Source: Shewanella marina JCM 15074
Lineage (GTDB): Bacteria > Pseudomonadota > Gammaproteobacteria > Enterobacterales > Shewanellaceae
Assembly (NCBI RefSeq): GCF_000614975.1
Contig: NZ_BALM01000016.1
Span: 26,476-90,475, forward strand
Length of the DNA: 64,000 bases
Direction of reading: 5' to 3'
Below are positions 31,405-42,263 of the stretch, piece by piece. The notes beneath the pieces are model-generated. The model ran no database searches, was not told where the DNA came from, and was given only the letters and a program-made list of their open reading frames with translations. Numbering within the stretch: the stretch's first letter is position 1; the number at the start of each line of letters is the position of its first letter. A program made the position numbers and the translations under genes.

Positions 31405-32061
31405 CTATTTACTCTGTTTATCAGAGCTAGTATGGATACTCTCAGCTGCTTTTTGCTGTAATAGCTTAATCACATTATCAATGCCCTGTTGACGAATAAG
31501 GGTAGTCACTTCAGATTGCTTTGAAGACAATAGACTCACACCTTCAGCGACCATATCAAATGCTTTCCAAGAATCGTCTTTTAAACGACGTACTTTAAAC
31601 TGCACTTTAATTGGTGGACGGCCCTGTTCAATAATTTGCACATTGATTGGTACAATCTTTTCACCAGCAAAATCTCTAGCGGGTTCAAATTCAACTTTTT
31701 GATTAGTGTACTCAGTAAATGCTTGCGCATACGTAGTCACTAAATACCCCTCAAACGCTTTTACGAAATCAGCACGTTGCTGTTTACTGGTTTGACGTAG
31801 ATACTGACCTAATACTTTGTATGATGCATATTTATAATCAACAAATGGCATCAACTCTACAGTCACAATCGTTTTTAAATAGTTCGGGTCAGCTTTAATT
31901 TGAGCCTGATCTTGGTTAAAACGATCAAATGTCTGCTGCGCCACTGCTTCCATCATTTTATATGGATTTTGAGTATCAATCGTTTGCGCTTGAGCAGGTA
32001 CAGTGATAACACCGATAACCACTAACAAAGCACTAAATAGTTGAACAATCTGCTTAAACAT
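31405..32061 (-). CDS. mlaC: Periplasmic phospholipid-binding protein MlaC
   Basis: MlaC ferries phospholipids between the outer membrane MlaA complex and the inner membrane MlaFEDB. The 218-residue protein has a signal peptide (cleavage near AQAQT), and family segments such as MPFVDYKYASYKVLGQY and DMVAEGVSLLSSKQSE. Length is close to E. coli MlaC. Confidence 0.95.
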   Translation of the reverse strand: MFKQIVQLFSALLVVIGVITVPAQAQTIDTQNPYKMMEAVAQQTFDRFNQDQAQIKADPNYLKTIVTVELMPFVDYKYASYKVLGQYLRQTSKQQRADFVKAFEGYLVTTYAQAFTEYTNQKVEFEPARDFAGEKIVPINVQIIEQGRPPIKVQFKVRRLKDDSWKAFDMVAEGVSLLSSKQSEVTTLIRQQGIDNVIKLLQQKAAESIHTSSDKQSK

Positions 32062-32072
32062 AAAACTGACTC

Positions 32073-32546
32073 CTACTTGTCTTTAGATGACATGCTATAT
32101 AAAAATTGGCCTATCAGATCTTCAAGCACTAATGCTGAATGGGTATCATCGATTCGATCGCCATTCGCCAATATCGAAGTATCATCATCTTCAAAACCAG
32201 GTGTTAATCCTAAAAACTGCTCGCCTAATAAACCCGACGTTAAGATTGCAACACTACTAGTATCAGTAAATTGGTGATAACGCTCATCCATCGTTAAGGT
32301 CACTATCGGCATTAAGCTTTTTGGGTCAAGTTCAATATGACTTACCCGACCAACCACCACGCCCCCCACCTTTACAGGTGAACGCACTTTTAGACCACCA
32401 ATATTGCTAAACTTAGCATATAGGGTATAGGTATCATCGCTGACTTTGACATCAACATTGGCTACTTTAAATACCAACACTAAAAAAGCGGCAAGTGCTG
32501 ATAATAAAAATAAACCGACTAATAATTCAATTTTCCGTGTCAACAT
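32073..32546 (-). CDS. mlaD: Phospholipid ABC transporter MCE-domain protein MlaD
   Basis: MlaD is a single-pass inner-membrane protein whose MCE domains form a hexameric ring over the transporter. The protein from the chosen start (157 residues) begins MLTRKIELLVGLFLL with the membrane helix, then the MCE domain with FSNIGGLKVRSPVKVGGVVVGRV and the tail with LEDLIGQFLYS. An upstream in-frame start would add 17 residues that do not fit the family. Confidence 0.95.
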   Translation of the reverse strand: MLTRKIELLVGLFLLSALAAFLVLVFKVANVDVKVSDDTYTLYAKFSNIGGLKVRSPVKVGGVVVGRVSHIELDPKSLMPIVTLTMDERYHQFTDTSSVAILTSGLLGEQFLGLTPGFEDDDTSILANGDRIDDTHSALVLEDLIGQFLYSMSSKDK

Positions 32547-32586
32547 ATTGAAATTCCAGTTATTACTTTGGTGTAATGAATAACGT

Positions 32587-33371
32587 TTAACTCGCAAACA
32601 TCATCGCAGTTAAAACAAAATCTAATGCAAGTACAGCTAAGCTAGACTGTACGACTGTTTGTGTGGTTGCGCGGCTGATCCCTTCTGGATTAGGCACGGC
32701 ATAATAACCGCGATAAAGCGCAATCCAAGTCACCACTACAGCAAAGGCAACACTCTTAATTAAACAATTTACGATATCTTGGCGCCACTCAACTTGAGCC
32801 TGTAAAATTGACCAAAAAGAACCGTCATCGATACCTTTCCACTCAACGCCAACAAGGTAACCACCATAAACGCCTACTGCGACAAACATCACAGCTAATA
32901 GTGGCATACTGATGACTCCCGCCCAAAAACGTGGCGCAATTATTTGCCTTAATGGATCAACCGCCATCATCTCAAGACTGGATAATTGCTCAGTACTCTT
33001 CATTAAGCCTAATTCTGCCGTTAATGCAGAACCCGCTCGGCCAGCAAATAATAATGCCGTTACCACTGGACCTAACTCTCGTAACAAGCTTAATGCGACC
33101 ATTGGCCCCAAGCTATCTTCAGTACCAAAATCAACCAAGATGGTATAGCCTTGCAGCGCTAATACCATACCGATAAACAATCCTGATACCAGTACAATGA
33201 TCATTGACTGCACACCAATCACATATAATTGTTTTATTAGTAATGGCACACCTTTACTTGGTCTTGGCGCAATAAATATTGCTCCCCATAACATCAGTCC
33301 TGCACGGCCAAGGCCTCGCACCATGCAATGGCACTCTGACCTAAATCAGCAATGCTATTGATTAAATTCAC
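32587..33371 (-). pseudogene. mlaE: Phospholipid ABC transporter permease MlaE, one frameshift near the N-terminus
   Basis: MlaE is the membrane permease of the Mla retrograde phospholipid system. The main frame runs from about 33322 to the stop with several membrane helices and the motif [24 protein letters not shown]. The first 17 residues ([16 protein letters not shown]) are in another frame from a GTG at 33371, whose GTGA overlaps the mlaF stop. One missing base in the CC at 33321-33322 explains the switch (TGGGTGCGA expected). A shorter start at 33324 would lose the N-terminal helix. Sequencing error is likely. Confidence 0.87.
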
Positions 33372-34171
33372 CCAATAAGCTCCTTTTGGTAATCCATTGC
33401 GGGATAATGAAATGGCACAGGACCATCAGGCTCCCCTAATAAAAACTGCTGTAACTGCTGATTATCTGACTGTTTTAATTGTGCGGGCGTACCATGAGCA
33501 ATCACTTTTCTATCTGCGACAACATAAACGTAATCGGCAATACTCATCACCTCTTCAACATCATGAGACACAACCACTGACGTTAAGTTAAGTGCGCTAG
33601 ATAAATCACGAATCAATTTAACTAACACTCCCATCGCGATAGGGTCTTGACCCGCAAAAGGCTCATCATACATCACCATATCAGGCTCTAACGCAATCGC
33701 TCGGGCCAGTGCCGCGCGGCGTTGCATACCACCAGAAAGCTCGCTTGGCATTAACTGCGCTGCGCCTCGTAAACCGACAGCCTCAAGCTTCATTAACACA
33801 ATGCGACGGATAATCACTTCATCTAAGCCTGAATGTTCTCTTAATGCGAAAGCCACATTATCGAACACATTCATGTCGGTGAATAATGCACCACTTTGAA
33901 ACAACATACTCATGCGTTTTCGAAGTTGATACAATTGCTTACGATTTATTTTGTGAATATCATGTCCATCAAACAATACTTGGCCATGATCTGGCGTTAA
34001 TTGGCCTGCAATTAGCTTTAATAATGTGGTTTTACCAATACCACTGGGTCCCATAATCGCGGTAACTTTACCTCGAGGGATCGACAAACTGATATCGTCA
34101 TAGATAACGTGTTGGCCTCGGCTAAACCCTAAGTTATGGATTTCAACCAAAGAATCCTGCGCTAATGTCAT
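33368..34171 (-). CDS. mlaF: Phospholipid ABC transporter ATPase MlaF
   Basis: MlaF powers the MlaFEDB complex that keeps phospholipids out of the outer leaflet. The 267-residue ABC protein has Walker A GPSGIGKTTLL, the Q-loop region SMLFQSGALFTDM, signature SELSGGMQRRAALARA and Walker B DMVMYDEPFAG. It is the first gene of the leftward operon, divergent from yrbG. Confidence 0.96.
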   Translation of the reverse strand: MTLAQDSLVEIHNLGFSRGQHVIYDDISLSIPRGKVTAIMGPSGIGKTTLLKLIAGQLTPDHGQVLFDGHDIHKINRKQLYQLRKRMSMLFQSGALFTDMNVFDNVAFALREHSGLDEVIIRRIVLMKLEAVGLRGAAQLMPSELSGGMQRRAALARAIALEPDMVMYDEPFAGQDPIAMGVLVKLIRDLSSALNLTSVVVSHDVEEVMSIADYVYVVADRKVIAHGTPAQLKQSDNQQLQQFLLGEPDGPVPFHYPAMDYQKELIG

Positions 34172-34341
34172 GGAGCGTCCTAGGTAATAGTGAAGGATAA
34201 TGCCAACTTGGCATAATGAAATTTAGCCGTAAATTGTACGTAATTGCCTTACTTGGCACAACATAATCAACACTATCTGTATCAGATACTTTCATTTTGT
34301 GTCAATTACAGCGAAAATGCGCACGGGACAATTAACAGATT

Positions 34342-35322
34342 ATGGACATGTTATTTAATATATTTATTCTGCTAGCAGGACTGGCTCTCTTAGTATGGAG
34401 TGCAGATAAATTTGTTTATGGTGCGGCCGCATTTGCGCGCAACCTTGGATTACCGCCACTATTAATAGGACTCACTATTGTAGCGATGGGCAGTAGCACA
34501 CCAGAAATGTTTGTTGCCGCAACTGCGTCAATGAATAACATGACCGATACCGCCATTGGTAACGTATTAGGCTCCAACGTGGCCAATATTACCCTGATTT
34601 TAGGCGTCACGGCTTTATTTGGCGCAATTGCAGTTAGCAAACAAACCCTAACCCGTGAAATCCCATTAATGTTAGCAGCAACAGCGGTTGCAGGGTATTT
34701 ATTGCATGATGGCCAACTTAGCCGCAACGATGGGTTAATTTTATTAGGCTTATTTATCGCGCTAATGGCCTATTTAATCTGGCAAGGTTTACAGCAACGC
34801 AAACAACAATTAGCAACTGTAGTAGCAGATGATATCGATACCGATGAAATCCCCTTGGGCGTCCCCACCTATATCGCCATCATTTGGATTATTGTCGGTA
34901 TTATTCTACTGCCGCTCTCTGCAGACTGGATGGTACAAGGCGCAGTAGGCATAGCCAAAGCGTTCCATCTGTCTGATTTAGTTATTGGCTTAACGATTAT
35001 AGCAGTAGGCACTAGCTTACCGGAACTAGCAGCATGTATTGCTGGCATTATAAAAAAAGAAGATGATTTAGCCATTGGCAATATTGTTGGTTCCAATTTA
35101 TTTAATATTCTTGCAGTATTAGCAATCCCCGGCTTAATTGCACCGGGAGCAATTGATGCTGCAGCATTTAATCGTGATTTTTTTATGGTATTAGCCACCA
35201 GCGCCGCATTGCCTTTATTGGTATTATTAACCGGTAAACGTAGACAGTTAACACGTTGGCATGGGCTTTTATTTTTAGTCATTTTTATTGCTTATCAAAG
35301 CGCACTTTTTATCGCTAGGTAG
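34342..35322 (+). CDS. yrbG: Calcium/sodium antiporter family protein YrbG
   Basis: The 326-residue inner-membrane protein belongs to the K+-dependent Na+/Ca2+ exchanger family. Two inverted halves each carry the ion-binding alpha repeat: GLTIVAMGSSTPEM and GLTIIAVGTSLPEL, with LGSNVANI and VGSNLFNIL following. It stands at the head of the rightward kdsD-lpt group, as in E. coli, 170 bases from mlaF. Confidence 0.94.
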   Translation: MDMLFNIFILLAGLALLVWSADKFVYGAAAFARNLGLPPLLIGLTIVAMGSSTPEMFVAATASMNNMTDTAIGNVLGSNVANITLILGVTALFGAIAVSKQTLTREIPLMLAATAVAGYLLHDGQLSRNDGLILLGLFIALMAYLIWQGLQQRKQQLATVVADDIDTDEIPLGVPTYIAIIWIIVGIILLPLSADWMVQGAVGIAKAFHLSDLVIGLTIIAVGTSLPELAACIAGIIKKEDDLAIGNIVGSNLFNILAVLAIPGLIAPGAIDAAAFNRDFFMVLATSAALPLLVLLTGKRRQLTRWHGLLFLVIFIAYQSALFIAR

Positions 35323-35353
35323 CAACCTACAGCCAAATAATAGAGAGAACAGC

Positions 35354-36331
35354 ATGGTAAATGAACGCCAACTACGCCAATGGGGTTCCAAAGTCATTGA
35401 TATCGAAAAAGCAGCGTTAAGCAACTTATATCAATACATAGACTCAACTGAATTTGCTCAAGCTTGCCAGCTTATCTTACGCTGCAGCGGTAAAGTGATA
35501 GTGATGGGCATGGGTAAATCAGGTCATATTGGTCGTAAAATTGCGGCAACACTCGCCAGCACAGGTACACCTGCTTTTTTTATCCATCCAGGTGAAGCTA
35601 GCCACGGTGATTTAGGCATGATTAGCGATAATGATGTGGTGTTAGCCATTTCAAATTCAGGTGAATCGAGTGAAATTCTAACCTTAATCCCAGTAATGAA
35701 GCGCCGCGGTATCGCACTAGTAACGATTACAGGTAAGCCAGAATCTAACATGGCTAAACTGGCACAATTACATCTATGTATTGAGGTACCTGAAGAAGCC
35801 TGTCCACTCGGCTTGGCACCGACCTCAAGCACCACAGCAACATTAGTCATGGGGGATGCGCTTGCCATTGCATTACTGCAAGCAAAAGGCTTTACTAAAG
35901 ATGACTTTGCATTATCGCATCCCGGTGGCAGTCTTGGCCGTAAATTGCTACTTAAAGTCAGTGATATTATGCATGCAGGTCAAGAGATACCAGTGGTAGA
36001 TGAAAATATATCCATTACTAATGCCTTATATGAAATATCAAATAAAGGCTTAGGCATGACCGCCGTTACCAACCAGTTAGGACAACTCACGGGACTCTTT
36101 ACTGATGGTGATTTACGCCGAGTGATTGATGCAGATATCAATCTCCGTCAAACCAAAATAGCAGAAGTGATGACCAAAAATTGCGTTACACTCAATACTG
36201 ATATGTTGGCGGCATCTGCATTAAAAATAATGGATGAAAAAAATATTAATGGTTTAATCGTCGTCAACGCGCAGAATCAGCCGATAGGCGCGTTGAATAT
36301 GCTTGATATGGTTCGAGCAGGAGTAATTTAA
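35354..36331 (+). CDS. kdsD: Arabinose-5-phosphate isomerase KdsD
   Basis: KdsD converts ribulose-5-phosphate to arabinose-5-phosphate, the first step to Kdo for LPS. The 325-residue protein has an N-terminal SIS domain (MGMGKSGHIGRKIAATLAST, GEASHGDLGM, SNSGES) and a pair of C-terminal CBS domains (DIMHAG, FTDGDLRRVI, NGLIVV). ATG 35354 with GAGAGAAC upstream was chosen over an in-frame upstream start. Only 2 bases separate it from kdsC. Confidence 0.96.
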   Translation: MVNERQLRQWGSKVIDIEKAALSNLYQYIDSTEFAQACQLILRCSGKVIVMGMGKSGHIGRKIAATLASTGTPAFFIHPGEASHGDLGMISDNDVVLAISNSGESSEILTLIPVMKRRGIALVTITGKPESNMAKLAQLHLCIEVPEEACPLGLAPTSSTTATLVMGDALAIALLQAKGFTKDDFALSHPGGSLGRKLLLKVSDIMHAGQEIPVVDENISITNALYEISNKGLGMTAVTNQLGQLTGLFTDGDLRRVIDADINLRQTKIAEVMTKNCVTLNTDMLAASALKIMDEKNINGLIVVNAQNQPIGALNMLDMVRAGVI

Positions 36332-36332
36332 G

Positions 36333-36884
36333 ATGGCACAACTTGGTTTATATGGCCCAATAGAAGATAACGTATGGCAAAAAGCCAGTCAGATAAAATT
36401 ACTTATTTGTGATGTTGATGGGGTCTTTTCTGATGGCCGTATTTATCTAAGCAATAGTGGTGAAGAGCTAAAAGCCTTCCATACTCGAGATGGTTTTGGT
36501 GTACGTTCACTGTTGTCATGTAATATTAATATTGCCGTGATTACTGGCCGTAAATCACAATTAGTTGAAAACCGTATGCGCGCGCTAGGTGTCGACAAAA
36601 TTTACCAAGGTATTGATGATAAGTTAGTCGCTTATCGCGAGTTGCTCGCTCATTATCAAGTTACTCCTGAACAAGTCGCTTATATTGGTGATGACATGGT
36701 CGACCTACCCGTGATGCAACAAGTGGGATTAAGTGTGTCAGTTGCAGACGGACATCCTTACGTCAAAAAACAAGTTGATATGGTGACTTATACCGCTGGC
36801 GGCCACGGCGCACTACGAGAACTAACTGACTTAATATTAATGAGCCAGAACAAGTTTGAACAAGCCCATGGGATGAGTGTATGA
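36333..36884 (+). CDS. kdsC: Kdo-8-phosphate phosphatase KdsC
   Basis: KdsC removes phosphate from Kdo-8-P before activation for LPS. The 183-residue HAD-family protein has the catalytic DVDGVFSDG (Asp27 and Asp29), ITGRKS and the metal-binding GDDMVDLPVM. Its stop overlaps the lptC start (ATGA). Confidence 0.97.
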   Translation: MAQLGLYGPIEDNVWQKASQIKLLICDVDGVFSDGRIYLSNSGEELKAFHTRDGFGVRSLLSCNINIAVITGRKSQLVENRMRALGVDKIYQGIDDKLVAYRELLAHYQVTPEQVAYIGDDMVDLPVMQQVGLSVSVADGHPYVKKQVDMVTYTAGGHGALRELTDLILMSQNKFEQAHGMSV

Positions 36885-37438
36885 ACCGCACCACCATTGC
36901 CATTATCGCCCTATTTGCATTAGCGGTCGGGCTATATTGGCAAGTTCAAGTCAAACGAGATAATCAAGTGAGCCATGCTCAGTCAGTGCTAGCGCCTGAC
37001 TTTGTGGCAGATAATCTGCGCAGTGTTGAATATAACGAACAAGGTAATATCAATAGCCGCGTGACTGCTGAACATATGGAACACTACAATAGCACCAATA
37101 AAACCTTTTTCACTAAGCCAGTTTACTTGGTCTACCCAAGTAATGGCCAAGCACAATGGCAACTGGTGGCAGACAAAGGCATACTCGATAAAAACTCAGG
37201 TCATGTGGTACTTGAAAATCATGTTATCATTAAAGCCATCAACGCTGACGAACCAATACAAAGTTTAACGACTGATTATTTAGAGCTCGATTTAAATACC
37301 ATGATTATGAGCTCAGATAGTGTAATTCATGTGTTGGGTAATCACTTTACCATTGAGGGTAAAGGGTTATACGCTGACTTAAATGCTCAGACCGTTAAAT
37401 TAACCAGTCAGGTAAAAGGACAGTATGAACCTCAATAA
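36881..37438 (+). CDS. lptC: LPS export protein LptC
   Basis: LptC is a bitopic inner-membrane protein that passes LPS from LptBFG to LptA. The 185-residue protein has one N-terminal membrane helix (TIAIIALFALAVGLYW) and a periplasmic beta-jellyroll part including VTAEHMEHYNS and LTTDYLELDLNTMIMSSD. It overlaps kdsC and lptA. Confidence 0.94.
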   Translation: MNRTTIAIIALFALAVGLYWQVQVKRDNQVSHAQSVLAPDFVADNLRSVEYNEQGNINSRVTAEHMEHYNSTNKTFFTKPVYLVYPSNGQAQWQLVADKGILDKNSGHVVLENHVIIKAINADEPIQSLTTDYLELDLNTMIMSSDSVIHVLGNHFTIEGKGLYADLNAQTVKLTSQVKGQYEPQ

Positions 37439-37949
37439 ATTAGTTATCGCGGCGCTTTTATCATGTGCCACGATCAGCGCTCATGTAAGTGCCAATGACA
37501 GCGATTTAACTCAAGACGTTAAAGTCGCAGCCAATAATTTCGATGCCGATATAAAGAACAACCGCGTGATCTATTCAGGCGCAGTAAAAGTGACTCAAGG
37601 CTCAATTAAAATTAACGCCAGCAAGTTAATTGCATTTACGGATCCGAAAGACAATAGCCGTACATTAATCGCCCAAGGTGATTTGGCAACTTTCAGCCAA
37701 ATAATGCAAGATGGCCGCCCAGCAACTGCCAGTGCTAAAGAAATCCGTTACGATATTAATCAACGAACGCTGACACTTGAGGGCGACGCAACACTTGAGC
37801 AAGATGGCAATAAAGTGAGCGGCACCAAGATGACCTATAATTTAGATAAGCAGAAACTTACTGCAGAAAGTGCCGGCGATGGCCGAGTCATCAGTATTTT
37901 CAAGCCAGAAAGCTATCAAGCTGAAGAGCAAAAGCAGGAACAACCGTAA
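37425..37949 (+). CDS. lptA: LPS transport periplasmic protein LptA
   Basis: LptA forms the beta-jellyroll bridge carrying LPS across the periplasm. The 174-residue protein has a signal peptide (cleavage near VSAND), and OstA-type pattern [20 protein letters not shown] and [20 protein letters not shown]. Start overlaps lptC by 14 bases and the last base of its stop is the first of lptB. Confidence 0.95.
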   Translation: MNLNKLVIAALLSCATISAHVSANDSDLTQDVKVAANNFDADIKNNRVIYSGAVKVTQGSIKINASKLIAFTDPKDNSRTLIAQGDLATFSQIMQDGRPATASAKEIRYDINQRTLTLEGDATLEQDGNKVSGTKMTYNLDKQKLTAESAGDGRVISIFKPESYQAEEQKQEQP

Positions 37950-38677
37950 TGCAAAATACGCTTATTGCCGAGCATTTAGCAAAGAGCTATAAGAATCGTG
38001 CCGTCGTGCAAGATGTCAGTCTACAGGTAAAAACAGGTCAAATTGTTGGCTTGCTTGGCCCTAATGGTGCGGGTAAAACCACGACCTTTTATATGGTCGT
38101 CGGTTTAGTCCAAAGTGATAAAGGCCGTATTTTCATTGATGATGACGATTTAACGTTAGATCCAATGCATCTTCGTGCCCGTAAAGGTATTGGTTATTTA
38201 CCTCAAGAAGCCAGTATTTTCCGTAAGTTGTCTGTTAGAGACAATATTATGGCAGTGCTACAAACTCGCTCCGATCTCAGCCGCGATGAACGTGAGAACC
38301 ATCTCGAAAATTTACTCGAAGAGTTCCACATAACTCACATTCGCGATAGCTTAGGTATGGCATTATCAGGTGGTGAACGCCGCCGCGTTGAAATCGCTAG
38401 AGCACTTGCTGCAAATCCAAAATTTATCTTATTGGATGAGCCATTTGCTGGCGTTGATCCAATTTCGGTTATCGATATTAAAAAAATTATCGAGCAGCTT
38501 AAAAATCGTGGCTTAGGGGTGTTAATTACCGATCACAACGTAAGAGAAACACTTGATGTTTGTGAACATGCCTACATCGTGAGCCACGGCAATTTGATTG
38601 CCGAAGGTACACCCGCCGAAATTTTAGAAGATCAACAAGTTCGCGCAGTATACTTAGGCGAACAATTCAGGCTATAG
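37949..38677 (+). CDS. lptB: LPS export ABC transporter ATPase LptB
   Basis: LptB energises LPS extraction from the inner membrane. The 242-residue protein has Walker [14 protein letters not shown], signature [15 protein letters not shown], Walker [14 protein letters not shown] and the H-loop [10 protein letters not shown]. It ends the tight kdsD-kdsC-lptC-lptA-lptB unit before rpoN. Confidence 0.98.
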   Translation: MQNTLIAEHLAKSYKNRAVVQDVSLQVKTGQIVGLLGPNGAGKTTTFYMVVGLVQSDKGRIFIDDDDLTLDPMHLRARKGIGYLPQEASIFRKLSVRDNIMAVLQTRSDLSRDERENHLENLLEEFHITHIRDSLGMALSGGERRRVEIARALAANPKFILLDEPFAGVDPISVIDIKKIIEQLKNRGLGVLITDHNVRETLDVCEHAYIVSHGNLIAEGTPAEILEDQQVRAVYLGEQFRL

Positions 38678-38787
38678 TTAGTTAATGGCATCGTTAGATG
38701 CCATTAAGATAGCGTGCATCAATAGCCCCGCTTTCTAGCGCTTAACCACTATCAAAAATTAATTACAAAGTAGGGATTAGTAGTACG

Positions 38788-40260
38788 ATGAAAGCGTCTC
38801 TCCAGTTGAAGCTGGGTCAACAGTTAACCATGACGCCACAGCTGCAACAGGCCATCCGTCTGTTACAGCTTTCGTCACTTGAATTACAACAAGAAATCCA
38901 GCAAGCGCTTGATGCCAATCCGTTATTAGAGCTAGATGAAGATCAATTTAATAATGACACTAGTGAAGATAATGATAGCGACACCGATAGTAATGCCACT
39001 GCTGCAGCCGACAGTTCAACCATAGAAACATCAGATGCATTGACCCAAGAATCAATGCCAGATGAGCTCCCGGTTGACACCACGTGGGACGATGTACTCA
39101 GTGCAACACCAAGCCAAAGCAATAGCTCAACTACAGCAGTCAGTCGTGATGATGATATGCCGTTTCAAGGCGAAACCAGTGAAGGTTTACATGAGCATTT
39201 AGAATGGCAAAAAAATCTAACCCCATTTTCAGATAACGACTACGCGATTGCCACCGCGATTATTGAAGCGATAGATGAGCAAGGTTATCTCACCCAAACC
39301 ACAGAAGACATTCTTGAAACACTGGGTGATGACGAAATTGAACTTGATGAAGTTGAAGCCGTGCTTAAACGTATTCAACATTTTGACCCTGTTGGTGTCG
39401 CAGCACGCAATCTAAGTGAATGTCTATTAATTCAATTAGCGCAATTTGCTCCAGACACACCTCATATCACTAACGCTCGTCACCTTATTCAACACTACCT
39501 CGATCTCATTGCAGGTCGTGATTTTAGGCAATTAATGCGTAAAACTAAGCTTAAAGAAGATGAGCTTAGAGATGCAATTGCCTTAATTCAAACGCTAAAT
39601 CCGCGCCCAGGTCTTTTAATTACACCAGAGAATGAAGAGTATGTTATTCCTGATGTATCAGTAATGAAAAAGCAAGGCCGCTGGGTAGTGGAGCTGAATC
39701 CAGATTGCATGCCAAAACTAAATGTTAATCAGCAGTATGCATCAATGGTACGCAATACTAAAAATCAAGCTGATAGCCAATTTATCAGAGGCCATTTGCA
39801 AGAAGCAAAATGGTTTATCAAAAGTTTAGAAAGTCGCAATGATACCTTATTAAAAGTTGCTAATTGTATCGTACAATTTCAGCAAGGCTTCTTTGAATTT
39901 GGTGAAGAAGCAATGAAACCTATGGTACTCAATGACATTGCAGAAGCAGTTGAAATGCATGAATCTACAATCTCACGAGTAACAACGCAGAAGTACATGC
40001 ACACCCCAAGAGGAATTTTTGAGCTGAAGTACTTTTTCTCGAGCCATGTAGGCACAGAGAATGGGGGCGAATGCTCATCAACCGCCATTAGAGCTTTTAT
40101 TAAGAAACTGGTGGCAGCGGAAAACCAAAAGAAACCATTAAGCGACAGCAAAATGGCGCAACTTTTGGCAGAACAGGGAATAAACGTTGCTAGACGTACG
40201 ATTGCTAAATATCGCGAAGCGATGTTAATCCCGCCGTCGAATCAACGTAAGAGTTTATAA
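38788..40260 (+). CDS. rpoN: RNA polymerase sigma-54 factor RpoN
   Basis: RpoN directs polymerase to -24/-12 promoters (nitrogen, flagella and others). The 490-residue protein has the Gln/Leu-rich activator-interaction domain ([23 protein letters not shown]), an acidic linker, the core-binding region and the C-terminal DNA-binding part with the RpoN box [10 protein letters not shown]. Usual length. It follows lptB with 110 bases between and precedes hpf. Confidence 0.98.
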   Translation: MKASLQLKLGQQLTMTPQLQQAIRLLQLSSLELQQEIQQALDANPLLELDEDQFNNDTSEDNDSDTDSNATAAADSSTIETSDALTQESMPDELPVDTTWDDVLSATPSQSNSSTTAVSRDDDMPFQGETSEGLHEHLEWQKNLTPFSDNDYAIATAIIEAIDEQGYLTQTTEDILETLGDDEIELDEVEAVLKRIQHFDPVGVAARNLSECLLIQLAQFAPDTPHITNARHLIQHYLDLIAGRDFRQLMRKTKLKEDELRDAIALIQTLNPRPGLLITPENEEYVIPDVSVMKKQGRWVVELNPDCMPKLNVNQQYASMVRNTKNQADSQFIRGHLQEAKWFIKSLESRNDTLLKVANCIVQFQQGFFEFGEEAMKPMVLNDIAEAVEMHESTISRVTTQKYMHTPRGIFELKYFFSSHVGTENGGECSSTAIRAFIKKLVAAENQKKPLSDSKMAQLLAEQGINVARRTIAKYREAMLIPPSNQRKSL

Positions 40261-40290
40261 TTCACAGTAGGACAACGGAGGAATATTTCT

Positions 40291-40578
40291 ATGCAAATTA
40301 ACCTGTCAGGACACCACGTGGAGATTACCGATTCTTTAAGGGAATATGTACAAAACAAGTTTCAAAAGCTTGAACGACATTTCGAACAGATCAATAATGT
40401 GCAAGTTGTTCTCAATGTACAGAAATCATTGCAGATTGCAGAGGCTAAATTACACCTAAATCGTGGTGAGGTTTTTGCAACTTCAGAGCATGCAGATATG
40501 TATGCTGCCATCGACACTCTAATTGATAAATTAGATCGTCAAGTTATCAAACACAAAGAGAAGCTAATTAAGCATTAA
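40291..40578 (+). CDS. hpf: Ribosome hibernation promoting factor HPF
   Basis: HPF binds the 30S decoding site and promotes 100S dimers in slow growth. The 95-residue protein is the short type: INLSGHHVEITDSLREYVQNKF and LNRGEVFATSEHADMYAAIDTLIDKLDRQ. It sits between rpoN and ptsN as in E. coli, with ACGGAGGAAT as a strong ribosome site. Confidence 0.96.
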   Translation: MQINLSGHHVEITDSLREYVQNKFQKLERHFEQINNVQVVLNVQKSLQIAEAKLHLNRGEVFATSEHADMYAAIDTLIDKLDRQVIKHKEKLIKH

Positions 40579-40582
40579 TTTA

Positions 40583-41029
40583 ATGATGGAACTTAGTACC
40601 ATCCTGCGGCCGGAGTGCACGACCTGTGCCACTCCGGGCAGTAAGAAAAAGGTATTGGAACTTATCAGCGACATCGTTGCTGCCCAATACCCAACCCTTT
40701 CCTCTCAAGCGATTTTTGAAAGTCTTCTGGCTCGCGAAAAGATGGGGAGCACAGGTATTGGTAATGGTATCGCTATACCACATGGGCGTTTGCCTGATAT
40801 AGATCATCCCATTGCCGTGTTTGTTAAGTGTCTTGAACCCATTCCGTTCGATTCAATAGATAAACAACCCGTAGATATTTTATTTGCACTATTAGTGCCT
40901 GCAGACCAATGCCAACAACATTTGGCGACCTTGTCTGCTATGGCAGAAAAACTCAGTGATAAAACAATCTTAAAACAGTTACGCAAATCGCAAGATGATG
41001 CCGAACTCTATCAGGTGATAACTCAATGA
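40583..41029 (+). CDS. ptsN: Nitrogen-PTS EIIA component PtsN
   Basis: PtsN (EIIA-Ntr) is the terminal phosphoryl acceptor of the nitrogen-related PTS and regulates potassium and sigma-54 functions. The 148-residue protein has the phosphorylated His67 in GIAIPHGRL and the family pattern GNGIAIPHG preceded by [16 protein letters not shown] 40583 or 40586 is possible. Its stop overlaps rapZ. Confidence 0.96.
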   Translation: MMELSTILRPECTTCATPGSKKKVLELISDIVAAQYPTLSSQAIFESLLAREKMGSTGIGNGIAIPHGRLPDIDHPIAVFVKCLEPIPFDSIDKQPVDILFALLVPADQCQQHLATLSAMAEKLSDKTILKQLRKSQDDAELYQVITQ

Positions 41030-41880
41030 AATTAGTCATTGTTTCTGGACGTTCTGGTTCAGGTAAGTCCGTCGCACTCAGGGTATTGGAAGATTTAGGT
41101 TATTACTGCGTTGATAACTTACCATTACCATTGACGATGCCGCTACTTGAACAGCTAAAAGGTAATAATGAACTCGTTGCTATTAGCATCGACATTCGTA
41201 ACCTACCAGAGCAAGCTAAGATATTAGAGCAGCAACTAACACAGCTACCAGACGATACTGAGTTACTCAGTCTGTTTCTTGATAGTGACGAACAAGTTTT
41301 ACTAAAACGCTACAGTGAAACTCGCCGTTTACATCCATTATCAAAAAACCAAGCCTCTTTACAGGATGCCATCAAAACTGAAGGTATCATGCTAGCGCCT
41401 ATTGCTAAATTGCTTGATCACTATATTGATACCACTAATCTCAATGTTTACGAACTCAGTGACAAAGTACGTGAGCTACTACTCGGCACCGTAGAAAAAG
41501 AGCTGGTTATCAATATTGAGTCATTTGGTTTTAAACATGGAATGCCGACTGAAGCAGACTTTATGTTTGATGTACGCTTTCTACCAAATCCACATTGGGA
41601 ACCAGAACTCAGGCCGTTAACCGGATTAGACAAGCCGGTGCAAGAGTTTATGAGTAACCAGCCACTGGCGACTAAAATGATTTGGCAAATCGAAAACTTA
41701 TTTCAAACTTGGTTACCTCACCTTGAACGCAATAACCGCAGCTACTTAACTATTGCTATTGGTTGTACTGGTGGACAGCATCGCTCAGTCTTTATTGCCG
41801 AACAATTAGCGAAGCGTTTGAGTAACAATAAACACCAAGTGACAGCTCGTCATCGTGAGCTTGAACATGCCAACGTATAA
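41026..41880 (+). CDS. rapZ: RNase adapter protein RapZ
   Basis: RapZ binds GlmZ-type small RNAs and brings them to RNase E, and has a nucleotide-binding N-domain. The 284-residue protein begins with Walker [10 protein letters not shown] (residues 7-15) and has VDNLP, DLRFLPNP-like VRFLPNPHW and the C-terminal [13 protein letters not shown]. Its stop lies inside the start of npr. Confidence 0.97.
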   Translation: MKLVIVSGRSGSGKSVALRVLEDLGYYCVDNLPLPLTMPLLEQLKGNNELVAISIDIRNLPEQAKILEQQLTQLPDDTELLSLFLDSDEQVLLKRYSETRRLHPLSKNQASLQDAIKTEGIMLAPIAKLLDHYIDTTNLNVYELSDKVRELLLGTVEKELVINIESFGFKHGMPTEADFMFDVRFLPNPHWEPELRPLTGLDKPVQEFMSNQPLATKMIWQIENLFQTWLPHLERNNRSYLTIAIGCTGGQHRSVFIAEQLAKRLSNNKHQVTARHRELEHANV

Positions 41881-42142
41881 ACAGACTGTCACCATTGCCA
41901 ATAAGTTAGGCCTACATGCCAGAGCTGCGACTAAACTCGCCCTGCTCGCCTCAGAGTTTGATGCTGAAATCACCTTAAGCCAAGGAGATAAACAAGCCCA
42001 AGCTGCCAGCGTATTAGGGTTGCTTATGTTAGAGTCTTGCATGGGAAAGTCACTTGACATTACCGCGACAGGAACAGATGCAAAAGCCGCATTAGCGGCA
42101 ATTTGTAACCTGATTAATGCTAAATTTGATGAGCCAAATTAA
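41867..42142 (+). CDS. ptsO: Phosphocarrier protein NPr (HPr-like)
   Basis: NPr passes phosphate from EI-Ntr to PtsN. The protein (91 residues) has the phospho-His17 in [13 protein letters not shown] and the regulatory-site region [14 protein letters not shown] 41867 overlaps the rapZ stop; a GTG 12 bases upstream is an alternative start. It ends the rpoN-hpf-ptsN-rapZ-npr group. Confidence 0.95.
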   Translation: MPTYKQTVTIANKLGLHARAATKLALLASEFDAEITLSQGDKQAQAASVLGLLMLESCMGKSLDITATGTDAKAALAAICNLINAKFDEPN

Positions 42143-42263
42143 GTCATTATCTCTATAATTTAATTGTCACAAAGACTCTATCTAAGCCATGCTGTTCCTT
42201 AATAGCATGGCTTATTACGTTGACTCCTTTTAACTCCTTTTCACTCATTTTTCAGAGGTAGGT